64,000 bases of DNA from Cavia porcellus (GCF_034190915.1 NW_026947484.1:137614982-137678981); one strand, 5' to 3'; shown: positions 23,285-35,740, numbered from the stretch's first letter. Notes: generated from the letters alone by a model not told the origin. Made by a program: numbers and translations.

Positions 23285-24060
23285 CTAGTTTGACATACCA
23301 GCCTTTTCCCATGAGACACTCCACTCACTGACTGCAGGGGAAGAAAACAAGAAGTCACCAAGAACCAGGCCCTCCCTGCAAGTCAGTGCCGTGTGCAGGC
23401 CACAGGAGGGGAGAGTCAGAAGCCAGGCCCTTCCAGTGTGGGTGCTACAAGAGCCCACCCCCTTCCCCCCACCATAATGACCAGCTGATCTGGAGAAACA
23501 CAGGCTGTGATGATGGCTATTAAGGTGAAATACAATGTAATCCTTGTAGCCTTTAGTGTTTCTCTGACTTTGCAGGTCTAAAGCCAGTAGTCTGAACATC
23601 TATTCAGAGGATAGCAATATGCAATGTAGCATTTATGGGAGGATCTCCTTCAGAGGGTGATGGATATTGTTGATTCCCTTTTGTCTTGTTTTGAAGTCCT
23701 GAATCATTTTCATTGTTTTGTTGGGTTAAGTTCTGTTCTGTTTGATTTTATTATATCCAATGGCATGGACAGCTATTTCAAAGATAAGAAGATATATTAT
23801 GGCAGCCATTTTGGATTTACTATTATCTTATTTTGAAGCCCTTTATTGCATTCATTGTTTTGTTTTTATTGGTTCTATTCTGTTCTGTTTTGATTTATGT
23901 CTGAAGGTATCTGCAGCTATTTTGAAGACAGCAGGAGGCATTATGGTAACCATTGTTAATTTTGTATTGTTCTGAAGTCTTGCGTCACACTGACTTGTTT
24001 TGATTGACTTTGCTTTGGTTTATTCTCTTTGAAATAAAAACAAATAAATATTTTGTTTTG
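23285..24060 (+). repeat. L1-3'-UTR-type repeat, copy 2
   Basis: It is collinear with 15100-15955: 'gaaacacaggctgtgatgatgg', 'gtctaaagccagtagtctga', 'agccattttggatttactat', 'tgttttgtttttattggttc', 'gcagctattttgaagaca', and it ends with an AATAAA and an A-rich tail near 24035-24060. It is the second member of an older L1-end subfamily. Confidence 0.62.
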
Positions 24061-24304
24061 TAAAAACAAAAAATAAATACCAGTTTGAGAATTTCCAGAA
24101 CAATTAGAATTGTTTGACTCTTTAGCTTAGTGTAAGAATTGACACCTTTGCAAAATTGAGCCTTTGAATCCATAAACATAGTGTATCTATCCATTTACCT
24201 AAATTTTAAAAATATTTTGTAGTTTCCAGTGAGCAAATACTTCTTTTGTTAAATTTATTTCTAAGAATCATATTTTTTTCTGTCGCTGAAAATTGAATTT
24301 TAAG

Positions 24305-24500
24305 TTTGTTTGTTTGTTTTTCTCTTTTTCAGTACTAAGGATTGAACTCAAGGCCTTCACATTGAACTTTTCATTTTTTATTTTGATGTAAGGTCTGCTC
24401 TGTAAGCCACTAAGTTGTCCAAGCTGGGCTTGAACCTGCAATTCTCTTGCTTCAGTCTCCCACAGTTCTGAGATTAAAGATACATTCTGCTGTTCCTGGC
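24305..24500 (-). repeat. B1-dID composite SINE, minus strand
   Basis: Reversed, a B1-type half (gccaggaacagcag ... tttaatctcag ... ggagactgaagcaagagaat ... gcaggttcaag) is followed by an A-rich linker and an ID-type half with aaggccttgagttcaatcc and agtactg. A near-perfect TSD, TTGAATTTTAA at 24293-24303 and TTGATTTTAA at 24502-24511, shows the two halves moved as one unit. Confidence 0.8.
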
Positions 24501-24784
24501 TTTGATTTTAACATATCACCCTCCTCACCAATTTAACCTCCTAAGAACAAGTGTGAATTTATCTTGGATTTAATAAGATTTAAATGTCAGTGTCTCTCTT
24601 GCAAAGGGCCTTTACAAAATGCTTAGAAGTAGCCTCGTAGTTTTGTATTATTTTTCTTGAGTAGGAGCTTTCAGATTTTAAAACTGCTAGACTACACAAA
24701 ATTTAGATCTATTCTTTGCCTGATAGCGTGTTCCTAGTCTTAGAGTCTCGGCCTTCTTATCTGTAAATTTGAGATCTGCCTCCC

Positions 24785-25350
24785 AAGATTTTTATATTGT
24801 AAAAGACACATAGAATTTATTATGTAAGCCATTTTAACATTTACAATTCTGTGACATTAAACATAGTGTTGTAAAACTATTATCACTATTTAGTTCTAAC
24901 ATGTTTTTGTTATTCCAAAAGGAAACCACTCACCATTCTGTCCCACGGCCCTTTGCAACTTCCAATTTTTTTTCTGTCTCTGAAGATTTTACCATTCTGG
25001 ATATTTCACATAAATGCAACCATACAGTATGACAATGTGCCCTTTTTTGTCTGGTTTCTTTCATTAACATAACATTTTAAAGGTTCATCCATGTTGTGAC
25101 TTGATTAAATATTTGCTTTCTTTTTATGTTTTAGTAATAGTCTACTGTAATACACCACATTTTGTTTAACTGTTCATCTGTGGGTGTACATTCAGCAATT
25201 TCCATTTTTTGGCCATTATGAATAGTATTTCTATGAATGTTGCATACTAGTTTTTGTTCAGACACCTGTTTTCAGTTCTTTTGAGGGTATATATCCAGGA
25301 AAGGAATTGCTGGGTCATATGCTAATTCTATGTTTAACTTGTTGAGAAAA
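24785..25350 (-). repeat. L1M 3' region, minus strand
   Basis: Reversed mammalian L1M end: 'agccattttaacatttacaattctgtgacattaaa', 'gttcatccatgttgtgac', 'ccacattttgtttaactgttcatctg', 'atatatccaggaaaggaattgctgggtcatatg'. Well conserved in order, no frame. Confidence 0.85.
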
Positions 25351-25384
25351 CACAAAACTGTTTTCTCTCCTGGGCTTTTTTTGA

Positions 25385-25470
25385 GAATACAATGCGCCAA
25401 CACATTCGTAAAGCTTTTAGTACAGTGTCTGGCACATAGCAGGAATTCGATAAATCATTGCTGAAAGATA
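25385..25470 (+). repeat. MIR SINE 3' fragment
   Basis: 'agcttttagtacagtgtctggcacatagcagg' is the MIR tail. Confidence 0.6.
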
Positions 25471-26424
25471 CAATTCTGCACAACTTATCAGCAATAGAGT
25501 ACATCTGTTGCAACATGTGTCATATGTTGGGGAGAATAATTACTTTGTTCTGCAGTTTTTGTACGCAGAAGCTCCATTAGAGTAACAGTCTATGTCACTT
25601 ATTGCAAATCTTTTCTCACTCCTTCTAGCAAAAGAGGTGTGACTTACAATCGGGAAGACCAACCAAACTGGACATGCTCTTCTCAGCCCATTTCACTCTT
25701 CATTTACTATCTGTATGCTTTGGGGGCATGTTTTCTAACTTCCTGCACTCTTACACCGCAGAATTTTAAGGGGCCCAACCCTCCAATAAAGATCTGGGGT
25801 TGTTCAGCTGTAAGGCTGACATGTCAGAAAGGCAGATAAATTTAATCTGGCACATAAAACGAAGCGTATTTGTATACCTGCTAATGGATCTAAACCATCT
25901 TCTTTAAACATCTTGTGTGGTAAGGATTGTGGTTACAATTTACACCTAGCTGATCCATTTGTTGTATGTAATTGATTTTGTCATTGATAAAGGGAATTAT
26001 GTTTTGTCTCTCTCTTCACCAAAAAAAAATCTGACAAACCTAGGAAAATAACAAAACTGTTTCCAATTCCCAAATTCTACCTTGCATCTAAGTAGGTTTT
26101 AAAAAAAACTTTAAATTGAGATCAAATATAATGAGTGATTACTGCTCTTCTTCAGAGTTTTTAATTCTGGGATCTAGGAAATATTGGAATTGAAAAATAA
26201 GGCTTTGAGATAGTCTGTGGTGATGTAATAAGCTTTGACTAGAAAATTTTTTTGCAAGAAATGCTTCATTGTGGAGAGGCTTCATTTTAGAATCCCTATA
26301 TTTTAAATTACTGACCCTGAGATGGCATTTGTTTTCATTTTTGCACTTAATAGAGCCTAACATTATATTCATGCTTTTCTCTCTGGGTTAAGTGTGGTAT
26401 TGATAAGTAGTAAATATCTTCTCT
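25471..26424. other. unrecognised sequence
   Basis: Nothing is recognised. Confidence 0.4.
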
Positions 26425-26580
26425 TTAATTCAATTCAATAAACATTTATTGAGCACCTGCTATATGTCAGGCACTGTGCCAGCATTCTCCTAGAGACTAA
26501 GATAAGTAACCTTCAGCTTCATATGCAAGGAGCTTTCAGTCTAGTGGCAAATGAAGCAAGATAGTTCTGTAAGTAAATAC
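26425..26580 (-). repeat. L2 LINE 3' end, minus strand
   Basis: 'ataaacatttattgagcacc', 'gtcaggcactgtgcc', 'aaggagctttcagtctagtgg' are the reversed L2 terminus. Confidence 0.75.
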
Positions 26581-27189
26581 AGAATTACTGATTTGCTTTT
26601 CAATGGGCTTCCACCATTTGGTATAGATGATTAAAATCTAATGCATCTCACCAAAGGAAATTGAATTCAGAATTTTTATTTCATTATGATTCTCATGCTA
26701 GTTGTCTTTCCTTCTGTCAGACTAAATCCTTTTCTCTCTTTGGAAAATGATAAATTTTCTATGGCTAAAACCGCATCCCACATTATTAGGCTAGATTATT
26801 TGTGTATTTCATCTTCGTAAAGCAATTTTTAAAGTTACTTCATTTTTTATTATCTTGCAACTATTTTTCAGACATGCAGCAGGCAATGCCAGGCTAAAGA
26901 ATGAACAAATAAATGAAAAAATGACTGAGAACACTTGGAGTTTAATTTCATCTCAGATGTGCCCCCTGAAAATTCTTTTCCCTCGTGTCACTTCCCAAGG
27001 GGTCTTGATCACAGTGTCTGAACTGACATATCAAGTAGATTGAAAGGAGTAGAAAATAATGACACCCACAGAATCTGTGTCCAGGAAAACCTAAGTTTGA
27101 TCAGATGCTCAAGGACAGCCATAGATACATTCAAGGCTCACTGAGAGGCAGCTGCAGCAAAGTGATATAGAATAGGGTATGCAGTCACA
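26581..27189. other. unrecognised sequence
   Basis: No repeat is recognised. A pyrimidine tract and AG at 26841-26871 precede a short open frame. I did not accept this as an exon. Confidence 0.35.
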
Positions 27190-27375
27190 CTGCTCAGCCC
27201 TGAATTCTGGCTTCTCCCTGTACAAACTGTGTATCTTTGGGTAATTAAGGTGACTTGGTTTCCTCATCTGTAAAATGAGGATGAATCATACTGTCTGCCT
27301 CATAGGCTCGTCATGGGAAATAAAAGTGAGTTAGTATTTGCAATGTGCTTAGACCAATGTCCGGCATGTGGCAGG
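27190..27375 (+). repeat. MIR SINE
   Basis: A fairly complete forward MIR: 'ctgtgtatctttgggtaatt', 'ggtttcctcatctgtaaaatgaggatgaatcat', 'gcctcataggctcgtcatggg', 'gtgcttagaccaatgtccggcatgtgg'. Confidence 0.85.
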
Positions 27376-27660
27376 GACCAGACACATCAGTTGAAGCATA
27401 GTCATGACTGTAGAATATGTAAGGAGGAGTGAAAGGACACAAAGAGGCAACATGAGGAGATGTGCAGAGAAATAACAGAATGGACATATAAGACAGAAAT
27501 GACCACAGGCCAGTATGTAGCACAGAGTGAGGTGCTGACCTCACTGCAGAGTGTGGACAGAAATGAACTATACCTTTGTGTTTCCTGTTTTGTATGATGT
27601 TATACATCCCTCTGGACCCCCCTCCCCAATTCCTCTCCTGAAAAACAAATGAAAGGCTGT

Positions 27661-27752
27661 GGGGGACTGGGGACATAGCTCAGTGGCATAAGTGCCTACC
27701 CAGTAAGCACAAGGTCATGAGTTCGATCCCGGTACCAAGAAAGAAAGAAAGA
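27661..27752 (+). repeat. ID SINE
   Basis: 'gactggggacatagctcag', 'gcataagtgcctacc', 'gcacaaggtcatgagttcgatccc' and GGTACC, with an (AAAG)n tail. The B box GTTCGATCCC is intact, so it is fairly young. Confidence 0.93.
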
Positions 27753-27774
27753 TTAGCAGATAAATGCCAACATT

Positions 27775-27930
27775 ACCAGTGACCAGCTAAGTGGCCTTGC
27801 TGGACACTTAACCTCTGGGCCTTGATTTTAACTGTTCCATGAGGATACTAATAGGTCCTACATTATAGATACTGTCAGGTCAGGGAATGTGTTTAATTCA
27901 AGAAGCCTCAACACATTACTTTGTACATAA
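27775..27930 (+). repeat. MIR SINE, diverged
   Basis: 'gctaagtggccttgctggac acttaacctctgggcc' and 'catgaggatactaataggtcctac' match the MIR core. Confidence 0.65.
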
Positions 27931-28734
27931 AGCATTTCACAAATTTCATAGCCAAACTCACCATTAAATAGAAGAGATTATTCTGACCTCCCAACTCATT
28001 TAGACTGTTTTTCATTTAGCTATTGACAAAGCATAAACATTTTCTTTTTGTCTTCATCCAACTGATTTTTGAAACTAATTGAGAATCTCAGTCAGTAGAG
28101 AGATTTCATAGCTTCTATCTCTCCTCTCTGTGGGCTGACTTCCTAGCTAATTCTTTCCCTCTGGATAGCTGTAAAAGCAAGAACTTCTGCCAGGACAGCT
28201 CTTATCAAAATATTTTAGCACTTCTGCATCTGGTCCTGGCCATAAAATAGAAGTGAAGAAACACTTATGTAAAGCTTTCAGAGCTGTGAAGGAAAAAAAG
28301 AGAGCTCTTATTTTATTGGCTCTGGTTCATATATCTCCAGGACAGCAAGGAAAAAATAACTTAAAGATTTAAACCAAAAAGGCATTCCGTGAAAAAAACT
28401 TAAAGATATGACATGAGCACCATCAACTAAGATAAACAAGAGAGAAAAAAGAGTGAATGCTGTTGAGTGAATTATCTCTCCCCTGAGCACTGTTCAGCTC
28501 TATGCACCAAGTAAACTAATGAGCTAGGCCAGTGGGAGAACTCAATGATCCATATGCAAATCAGCTCTCCATGCAATCCTTCCTAACCTTGTTCAGTCGC
28601 TGGGCTGGCATCCCACATCTCTATCAGTGAGTCTCCTAGTCCCAAACCTCTCCTTCTCATTTTCTTCTGTAACCTAATTCCTTCTATGCCAGCCTTTCTT
28701 ATGATCTCACAGGAAATGGATAACAATGATGACA
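27931..28734. other. unrecognised sequence
   Basis: Nothing is recognised. Confidence 0.4.
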
Positions 28735-28900
28735 CTCACTTAATGTTTATTGGACACCTACCATGTTCCAGACACTAAGCTAGGATCTAGGGTATGTAAA
28801 TAAGACAAAAGCCCTAAATTCAAGAAGTACTCTGAGAGATGAGAGAGACAACTGCAGTCCAATGCACAGTGCTAACAGAGTGGAATGCCCTGGATGCACA
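28735..28900 (-). repeat. L2 LINE 3' end, minus strand
   Basis: 'gtttattggacacctaccatgttccagacac' and 'aagtactctgagagatgag' resemble the reversed L2 end. Confidence 0.55.
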
Positions 28901-28974
28901 GACGAGGAGTGAGCCACTCGGGGAGGTGGGAAAGACAAAAAAACCTTAATTTGGGTTTCTTATATCAATTGTGT

Positions 28975-29115
28975 CCTATAATCCACTTCAAATCTGTAAG
29001 GATTAGCATTTTATATCTTAGGGAACTGAGACTCAATGTAATTAAGTAATTTACTCCAGGTCACAAGAGACTGTATAGAAGTCTGACTCCAAAGCCTCTG
29101 TTCTTTCCAGTAACC
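28975..29115 (-). repeat. MIR SINE, minus strand
   Basis: 'agggaactgagactcaatgt', 'aagtaatttactccaggtcac', 'gactccaaagcctctgttctt' follow the reversed MIR order. Confidence 0.7.
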
Positions 29116-29659
29116 TTGTGTTAACATCAGTCATGATATCAATGCTGGTGGGATTCAGAGGAAAAGAGAAAAAATTGTTATAAAATGCTGGGTGAAATTG
29201 TGAGCAATTTCATGGCAGGAAGGGAAGAATAGGGTACAGTGAGGAGATTACATAAAGAAAAGAAGAGATTACATAAAGAAAAAGAAAAATAGCGGTATAT
29301 TGGAGCCTTCCTTTACCAATTCTCATATTCAAGGATCCTGTTTGCTGGTTGTCACACTGCTGGCATTTTATTTCACCATGGTAGGAATATACATAAGACA
29401 GAAATTGGTAAATGTTACCTATCAGGGTATTTTTTTTCCTTCCAGAGTCATTTCCCTAGCACACTACTGCTGGGAAGGCACCAGAAAGAGCATGGATGGT
29501 CCTTGAAAAATTTATAAATAGTAGATTTGTTGTGGAAGAAACTGGAGTCTCAACCATACACATCCCATTCACTGACATGCTTCTATTTCTAGTGATGCCA
29601 AGAAGCACACTGTAAGCTCTGGTATGTAAATGTTAATTGACTTCCCTCTTTCATGTGCT
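29116..29659. other. unrecognised sequence
   Basis: Nothing is recognised. A 17-bp word, agagattacataaagaa, is tandemly duplicated at about 29245-29285. Confidence 0.4.
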
Positions 29660-30200
29660 GTTATAGTCAAGATTCTTGGATTTTAAGCAACAGAAACCAA
29701 AATCAAACTCTCTTGAGTGAAAAACGATATTTATTTGCTCGGTTTTTATAGTCAGGAAGTACAGGAATGGAGTTGACCTCCAGGGTCTCTGAGAACGAGA
29801 AAGTTCTGTCAGTTGCCAGTTTTAGATCTTTTTCTCCTTCTTATTTTTCACCTTTACTTTGAGTGTTTGCTTTGTTCTTCCTACGGCACATGGGCCTTGG
29901 AATACAAAGGTAGTCTAGTCTGGAAAGGGAAGCAAAGGCCTCAGTCACCAAGCGTGAATCATTCCAACACTCTTCTCAGAAGAAAAAGATAGCTTCCCTC
30001 TTCTAATACCCAACTGTACCCTAGGCCCAGCTGCAGCAGCAGTGCTGGCTCAAATCAAATACCTATATTTGGATTGATCATGTGGCCAGAAGAAAAGATA
30101 GCCTAATGGGCTACATTGATGTGCCTCCTCCTGGTAGCAGAGCAGGTGAGATTCTGTTTGGTAGACTTCCTGGTCTGGGAAATGGCTAAGAGTTTAGAGT
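29660..30200. repeat. ancient mammalian interspersed repeat, unnamed
   Basis: 'caagattcttggattttaagcaacagaaacc', 'atatttatttgctcg', and much later 'gattgatcatgtggccag' follow the order of a known old eutherian repeat I cannot name with certainty. There is no coding capacity. Confidence 0.4.
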
Positions 30201-30394
30201 AGTTATCAGAATAATTGGGGAAAGGTACATTATGTGGACTAAACCAAAATATGTCTCTTGTGTTTGTTAAGTTAGTCTTCAGAACCAGTTGAACTCTTTA
30301 AAGTCATTTTTAACAGGACACTTGGTCTAAATGTGGCAAAAACATAATCATTTGACTTTAGGATTGTTCTTCAATGCTTGTTTCTTTTAAATAA

Positions 30395-30880
30395 GTTCAA
30401 AATGCCTGTAAGCCCTAGGAGGTCTTGCTCTGCCTCCATCTCCATCTCTAGCCTCTTCCTTAGTGCTCACTAGCCACAACACTTCCCTCTTCATTTACCT
30501 GAGGAATATGGCTTTGTGTTCAAAGAGGCTGTTCTTTTTATCTCTCTGTTTTCCAGATGTTGCTGGAATGCTCATCCTCTAGCTGTTCCTATGGCTGGCT
30601 GCTCAGAATTCATGTTAAATGCTACCTATTAAAAGGAGTTTCTGTACCTCCCACATAAACTAGCTTCTGCTCCAACCCCCAACAATTTTTCATCATTCAG
30701 CTTCACTTGAATTTATCACCATCTCACATTTCGTTCCTCCCTGATTTATTTACTTGTTAACTGACTCTAGGTAGAAGTTACGCTTACTCAGTAAGAACCA
30801 AGTCTGCCTTCCTCTGTGAAGCCACCTGAGCACAGTTCACCCTGCACAATAGCAGTTGATAAACACCTGAGGAACAACTG
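30395..30880 (+). repeat. L2 LINE 3' region
   Basis: Forward L2 words run in order: 'gccacaacacttccctcttc', 'gctggaatgctcatcctct', 'catgttaaatgctacctatt', 'tatttacttgttaactg', and an end segment at 30840-30875. Confidence 0.65.
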
Positions 30881-33374
30881 CATGAACAGAATTACGTGTA
30901 TTACGCTGCTGTAACCAGCAGCAAGAACTTGAGGCAAGAGCAAAGATTCAGGCTGTGTGTAATAGTAATTCAATTTCCTTTATTCATCTTCCTTTGTCTT
31001 CTGTTCATTTCTTCTGCTTTTGAACTACTCAGAAGTAAATGGTCACTTTCTGACCAAATCTAATGATCCCCTTCTGGCACATTCTATCTTGATCTTTCTG
31101 TTGCCCTTGGCACTACAGCTCAACTGCTCATTTAATTTTTCTTTCTAATTTGAAGTCCCACAATTCTAGGATATCTTCCTTCTCTTTCCTGTCTCTTCTG
31201 ACCTTATTTATCTCCACTTTCCTGGCTCCACTTCTTCCCATCAATCTTGGCTCTCTGAAAGCCTCAATCCATTTTACTTGCATACTTACTGTTATGTGAA
31301 CACAGATCAGTCCAAAAGAAACTTATAGAAGCCCAAAATTTATAGCAGCAAAGACTAAGTAAACCAATCAAGAACAGAAACCAGAATTCACCAGTGCCAT
31401 GACACAAGCCTAGAGTTATTATTTTTCTGGGAACTTCAGTATCTAAATCTATATGTTAACAAGCACAGATTTAAGAATATTACCAACGAATTCCAGTCCC
31501 AAGAGCTGAAGTCAGACGATATCATCTTAATGTAAAGCAAAAAAGTCAAAGAGGAAAACAAATATTTATGCCTAAAGTTATTTGCCTTCTTACTCATGAT
31601 AATGAAACACTTCTGAGAAAGACCAGTGTTCAATAAAAGGGAAAGAAATAAGATAGTCTTACAATTCAAGATCATTTAAAATATTTAATGAGTGGGGAAA
31701 TATTACAATATTGCTGAGTAAAAAAATACAGTACCCAGAAAATTTAAATATGTAGAAACCAAACAAATCACAGTCTCATTCATGAGTAATTGCCAGTCAT
31801 TAGACTCTTTTATACTTTTAAAATATTTCCTCAATTGTCTACAATAAGGATGATTTCATAACCTTAACTTCTCAAAAGAATATAGAGCTTTACTTTATTG
31901 TAAATAGTTCTTTGCATGTGTGTTACAGTTCACAAGGCAAATTTTAAAAATATAATTTTGGGTCATTTTCAAAAACTACTTTTTTGCTTGCTTTTGTAAT
32001 TTTTTTTTTTTTTAAAAATGCTAACAGTTCAGCCAAACTGTACCAAGGGAGAAATTAGGTGGGTCAGTCCTTACAATGAGAGGTGATATAACCATATCTC
32101 CACTAAGAAGTTGTTCTTTACTTGTCATGGCAGAAGGAAGAAGTAACATCAAGTCTAGAATCATCTTTTACATTTCCATTGTTGAAGCAGGTCTTATTTA
32201 ATTAGTGAAGGAGACTGTCAATAGTGGTTCTCTGAGTTTTATAGGCAGACCTCCGAATGAGAAAACAAGTGAAATTTCAGACAATAAAATGGACATTTAA
32301 TAGATAAGAAGAGCTGATATATAGAAAATAGAATGCTGAAATGCATAATTTAATTATTAGAGATAATCAGTAAATCTTTACATCCACTAATCCTGCAAAA
32401 TACAAATTACATAGTTAACACAATGCAGGGATTATAAGGACATTGTAAAATAATAAAGAACAAAGGTAATTTAATTGACCATTTCCAATTTTAATAATTG
32501 AAAACTATGTGGTAATCATTTACATAAAAAGAACTGTATTTTGTGCAAAACACACATTAACCATTACAGGTACTTTCTTCAGTAAAATTTTTTCATTCTG
32601 TCATTGTATTTTTATTTCATAGGCCTTTTATGTTAAAAATAAGCATTATCTCTGGACCTAATTTTCTTGGCTCTAAAATTAAGGTGCTGGAGGAATGTTT
32701 TAATGATTCATACATGAGAGTAGAGCTATAAGATTTTTACAAATGTTCTATTGTATTTCATGGAAGTTGATACTGACATAAAACTGATTACTATCCACAT
32801 TCTTGTGTTCCAGTTTTTGTTAATGAAACAGGCTTATTGGTCTTACTGATAAGTTTTATAGTAGGCAAATGATAAATATTTGAACTTATAAAATAAACTC
32901 ACTTCAGTGGTCCAACATTGCTTTACTTGTTGGGTAAATCTTAACTTCAGAGTTTGTTAGAGAAAATATGGTTTTACTAATTAAACAACAGCAAACTTTA
33001 AAAACTATTGAAATAAAAGAGTTCTAACATTTTACTCAGCACTCAATCTCTGATATTGTATACACCAGGTAAACCAAGCTTCTAATTCTAAAGGTATTAT
33101 TTTCGAGCCTTGCCCTCAGCTAGCTTATCACCTTGAAATAATAACCTTGAAGGGCCAGAGCCCATTTTCCACACTTCTTTTCACTTTTAAAAAATCACTC
33201 AAACCATCTAATGGTTTCTTCACACTTTTAAAGCTGTCCCACAAGGCAAGAAATTCAAGTTATATCATTAAATTAAAAAAAAAATTTCAATGACATATGA
33301 ATATTTCCTTCCTGTTTCATAAAAGTCTATAGCTAAATTCAGACAGATAAATGCCAAAAACAAGTTATATTACT
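30881..33374. other. unrecognised, AT-rich
   Basis: Long AT-rich DNA. The part at 31070-31290 is C/T-rich and could be more L2, but I cannot align it. No exon is supported. Confidence 0.35.
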
Positions 33375-33520
33375 CTTAAAGAGTATGCGGCATTATTTGA
33401 AGCACTTCATATACACTAACTCATGCTTTGTTTACAACCGTTTAATGAGGGAGATAGTATCTGCATTTTACAGATAAGATGCACAGCAATGAATTACAAA
33501 ATTCTTTTGAGGTCACATGC
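33375..33520 (-). repeat. MIR SINE, minus strand
   Basis: 'gaagcacttcatatacactaactcatgc', 'tctgcattttacagataagatgcacagc', 'ttgaggtcacatgc' give a clear reversed MIR. Confidence 0.8.
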
Positions 33521-33779
33521 ATAGAAAAATTTCTGGAAGTATCTTCTAAAAGTTGTAAAACTGTGGAAGATTTTTTCTTTTTGCCTATATGTAATCTGGT
33601 TTACTTGAGTCTTCAATCTGCCCTACTAGGCTAGAATCACTCTGTGAGTATCGAGTCCTAGATAATCTGGGTTTGCAGAAATGTATTCATCCACTTGGCT
33701 CCATGAGAATCTGGTGCCAGCTCATGCTGGTATTCTATTGAACTGTTTATTTTTGATTTGTGTTGTTAATCTACTTTAA

Positions 33780-33915
33780 GACGCTGTTTAATTTCCCCAG
33801 TGAGATTGTAAACTCCTGAATGGCAGTCATGTTCTGGGAAATACTCCCTCGTTTTTTCCCAGAATGCATTAAACACAGAAAGTGTTTGATAAGTGGCAAT
33901 TATATATGGTACGTT
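33780..33915 (+). repeat. L2 LINE 3' end
   Basis: 'ccccagtgagattgtaaact cctgaatggcagtcatg' and 'gtgtttgataagtggca' give the forward L2 terminus. Confidence 0.65.
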
Positions 33916-34669
33916 TTGGTGATGTGGAGTATTTATTTTTATTTTAGGCCAGTGAGAGCAGCACATTGATAATTAAGTTGATGTCTTCAAGATAGTGTCT
34001 CATTCAAAAAATACAACTTGCTTATATGTTCTAAAGCACAGCAACAAAAAGTCCTTGAGCCCGGTTATGTCATACAGTGCTATAAATTACCTTTGAGGAC
34101 CTAAACAGTAAAGGTAGAATCCACTAATGTATATTGAATAAACAACAGAAGAATCTTCCCTTTACCATGCCTTGCCTGGCTTTGCTTTATTTTGTTTTTC
34201 TTTCTTGTTCTTCCTTTTCACTTCCTTTTAATGAACAAGGTAGTCCCAAAACCATTAATGGGGCAGAGCAAGTTAGACATCCATTCACATCTGTGTCCCG
34301 GTGTGGTATAATAGAAATCAAATAGAATAAAGGCTTTATTAGGGAAAGTGGGGAGCAATTATAATGAAAGACTGGCTACATATAAGGGAACTGATCAAGT
34401 AAATAAATACATTAGAAATAATGGGGGCAGGTTTCTCACTCTTGTAGAAAACAGAAAGAAGCAAAGGGAAAAAATCAGAATGAGTGTCAATGTGAACTCA
34501 TGGAATTCAGTAAATACACATAGACATGTAGATAAATTTAGGTATAAAAGTTTTATGTATACCTATGCTGACACACATGTGCATAGTTATATACGTATAC
34601 ATTATAATATCCCTGAACTAAATAGTTTTCTGACTTTGTTATATTTTCAGCTCTACATTTATTTATTTT
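33916..34669. other. unrecognised sequence
   Basis: Nothing is recognised. Confidence 0.4.
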
Positions 34670-34800
34670 TGTGTGCAGCACAAGGTAGGTCCACATTTTT
34701 TGCGCCAATCGTCAATTTCCCCAACACTGTTTATTGAATAATTTATCTCTCCTCATTGATCTGAAATACTTCCATTACCATATATTACACTGACTGCAAA
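34670..34800 (-). repeat. L1M ORF2 fragment, minus strand
   Basis: 'gcacaaggtaggtccacattttt', 'ccccaacactgtttattgaa' and 'cattgatctgaaatacttcc' are reversed L1M ORF2 words. Confidence 0.6.
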
Positions 34801-35206
34801 CATCTTAGAAAAGCAACCTTGATCACATCATTAGTGACAGAGCACTGCTGACACATCTCTGTCTCCTCTGCGCTGACATGTTTGGCATCAAGGGCCTATT
34901 TCCAACCAAGTATACAAAAGCATCTTAAATGCCACACTTCCTGATCTCAACTGATCCTGTTTGTCTTCCTGAATTCCAGACATCAGAAAACAACATCAGC
35001 ATATAGCCTTGCTCCTCAACAGTGGCTCAACTGTCTTTGACCTGCATTCTACTCTCAATACTCAGTCCCTTTCCTGTTTCTGGAATTCCTGTTCAGAAAG
35101 TCATAACTTTTCCTGAGCTATTGCAACTTCCTTTAAACTCTGACCTTATACTGTCTACCTTTCCCACTAATTCCTGAGTAATAATAAAAAATAATAAGTA
35201 GGCCGC

Positions 35207-35740
35207 CTGAGAGAACCAGAAGATCTACCTCTGCCTGCCAGGTGCCTCCACCAGAAGGTCCTTACCTCTATGTGCCCAGCATGGGCTGAAACAATCAAAA
35301 GATCTGCCTTTGCCTGCCAAACACCATCACTGGAAGCCCCTTTCTTCTGTAGGTCCAGTACGGGTTGAGAGAGACAGACAGGTCTACCTCTGCCTGCTGT
35401 GTGCTTCCACCAAAAGACCTGCAGGCACCAGCATGGGCAGAAATAACCAGCAGATCTGCCTTCACCCGGAGGGAGCTGCCAACAGAAAGCTCCTTCCTGC
35501 AGGCAGCCAGCAGGTGCAGGGACACATATCGGGTAAGCTCTGTGCATCAATAGGCCACCATTGGAGGCCCTTGGTTCCCTCAGGCAGCCATCACCCATTA
35601 GCAGAATCAGACAAACAACCCTGTGTGTCTGCCACCATCACAGGAGTGCCAGTGTAGACACACAGGCTGAGAGAAGCAATCCTAACTCCTTGCACCCCTG
35701 ATCATCAGCAAAGCCACAGTGTAGCTGCAAAGGTGTGGAG
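35207..35740. repeat. degenerate tandem array, about 79-bp unit
   Basis: Units start at about 35207, 35286, 35365, 35438, 35517, 35602 and 35667. Each begins near (c)tgagag/aacaatca and contains agatctgcctntgcctgcc and a following ccaccagaag-type segment. Spacings are 79, 79, 73, 79, 85 and 65. The similarity is strongest in units 1-4 and fades afterwards. The lack of stops gives several overlapping open frames (up to 143 codons on the minus strand), which I treat as by-products. The origin is unknown: a minisatellite or an old retroelement promoter array. Confidence 0.75.

Noticed and set aside
26841..27043. Second candidate exon (acceptor-like tract before a 62-codon frame)
   Set aside because: The acceptor is ordinary, the peptide is not recognised and there is no donor.
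35167..35657. Overlapping open frames of up to 143 codons on both strands
   Set aside because: The 79-bp tandem array lacks stops by composition. Several frames are open at once, and none resembles a protein.
35207..35740. CRISPR-like array
   Set aside because: Units are degenerate throughout, with no constant repeat and variable spacer pattern, and the DNA is mammalian.
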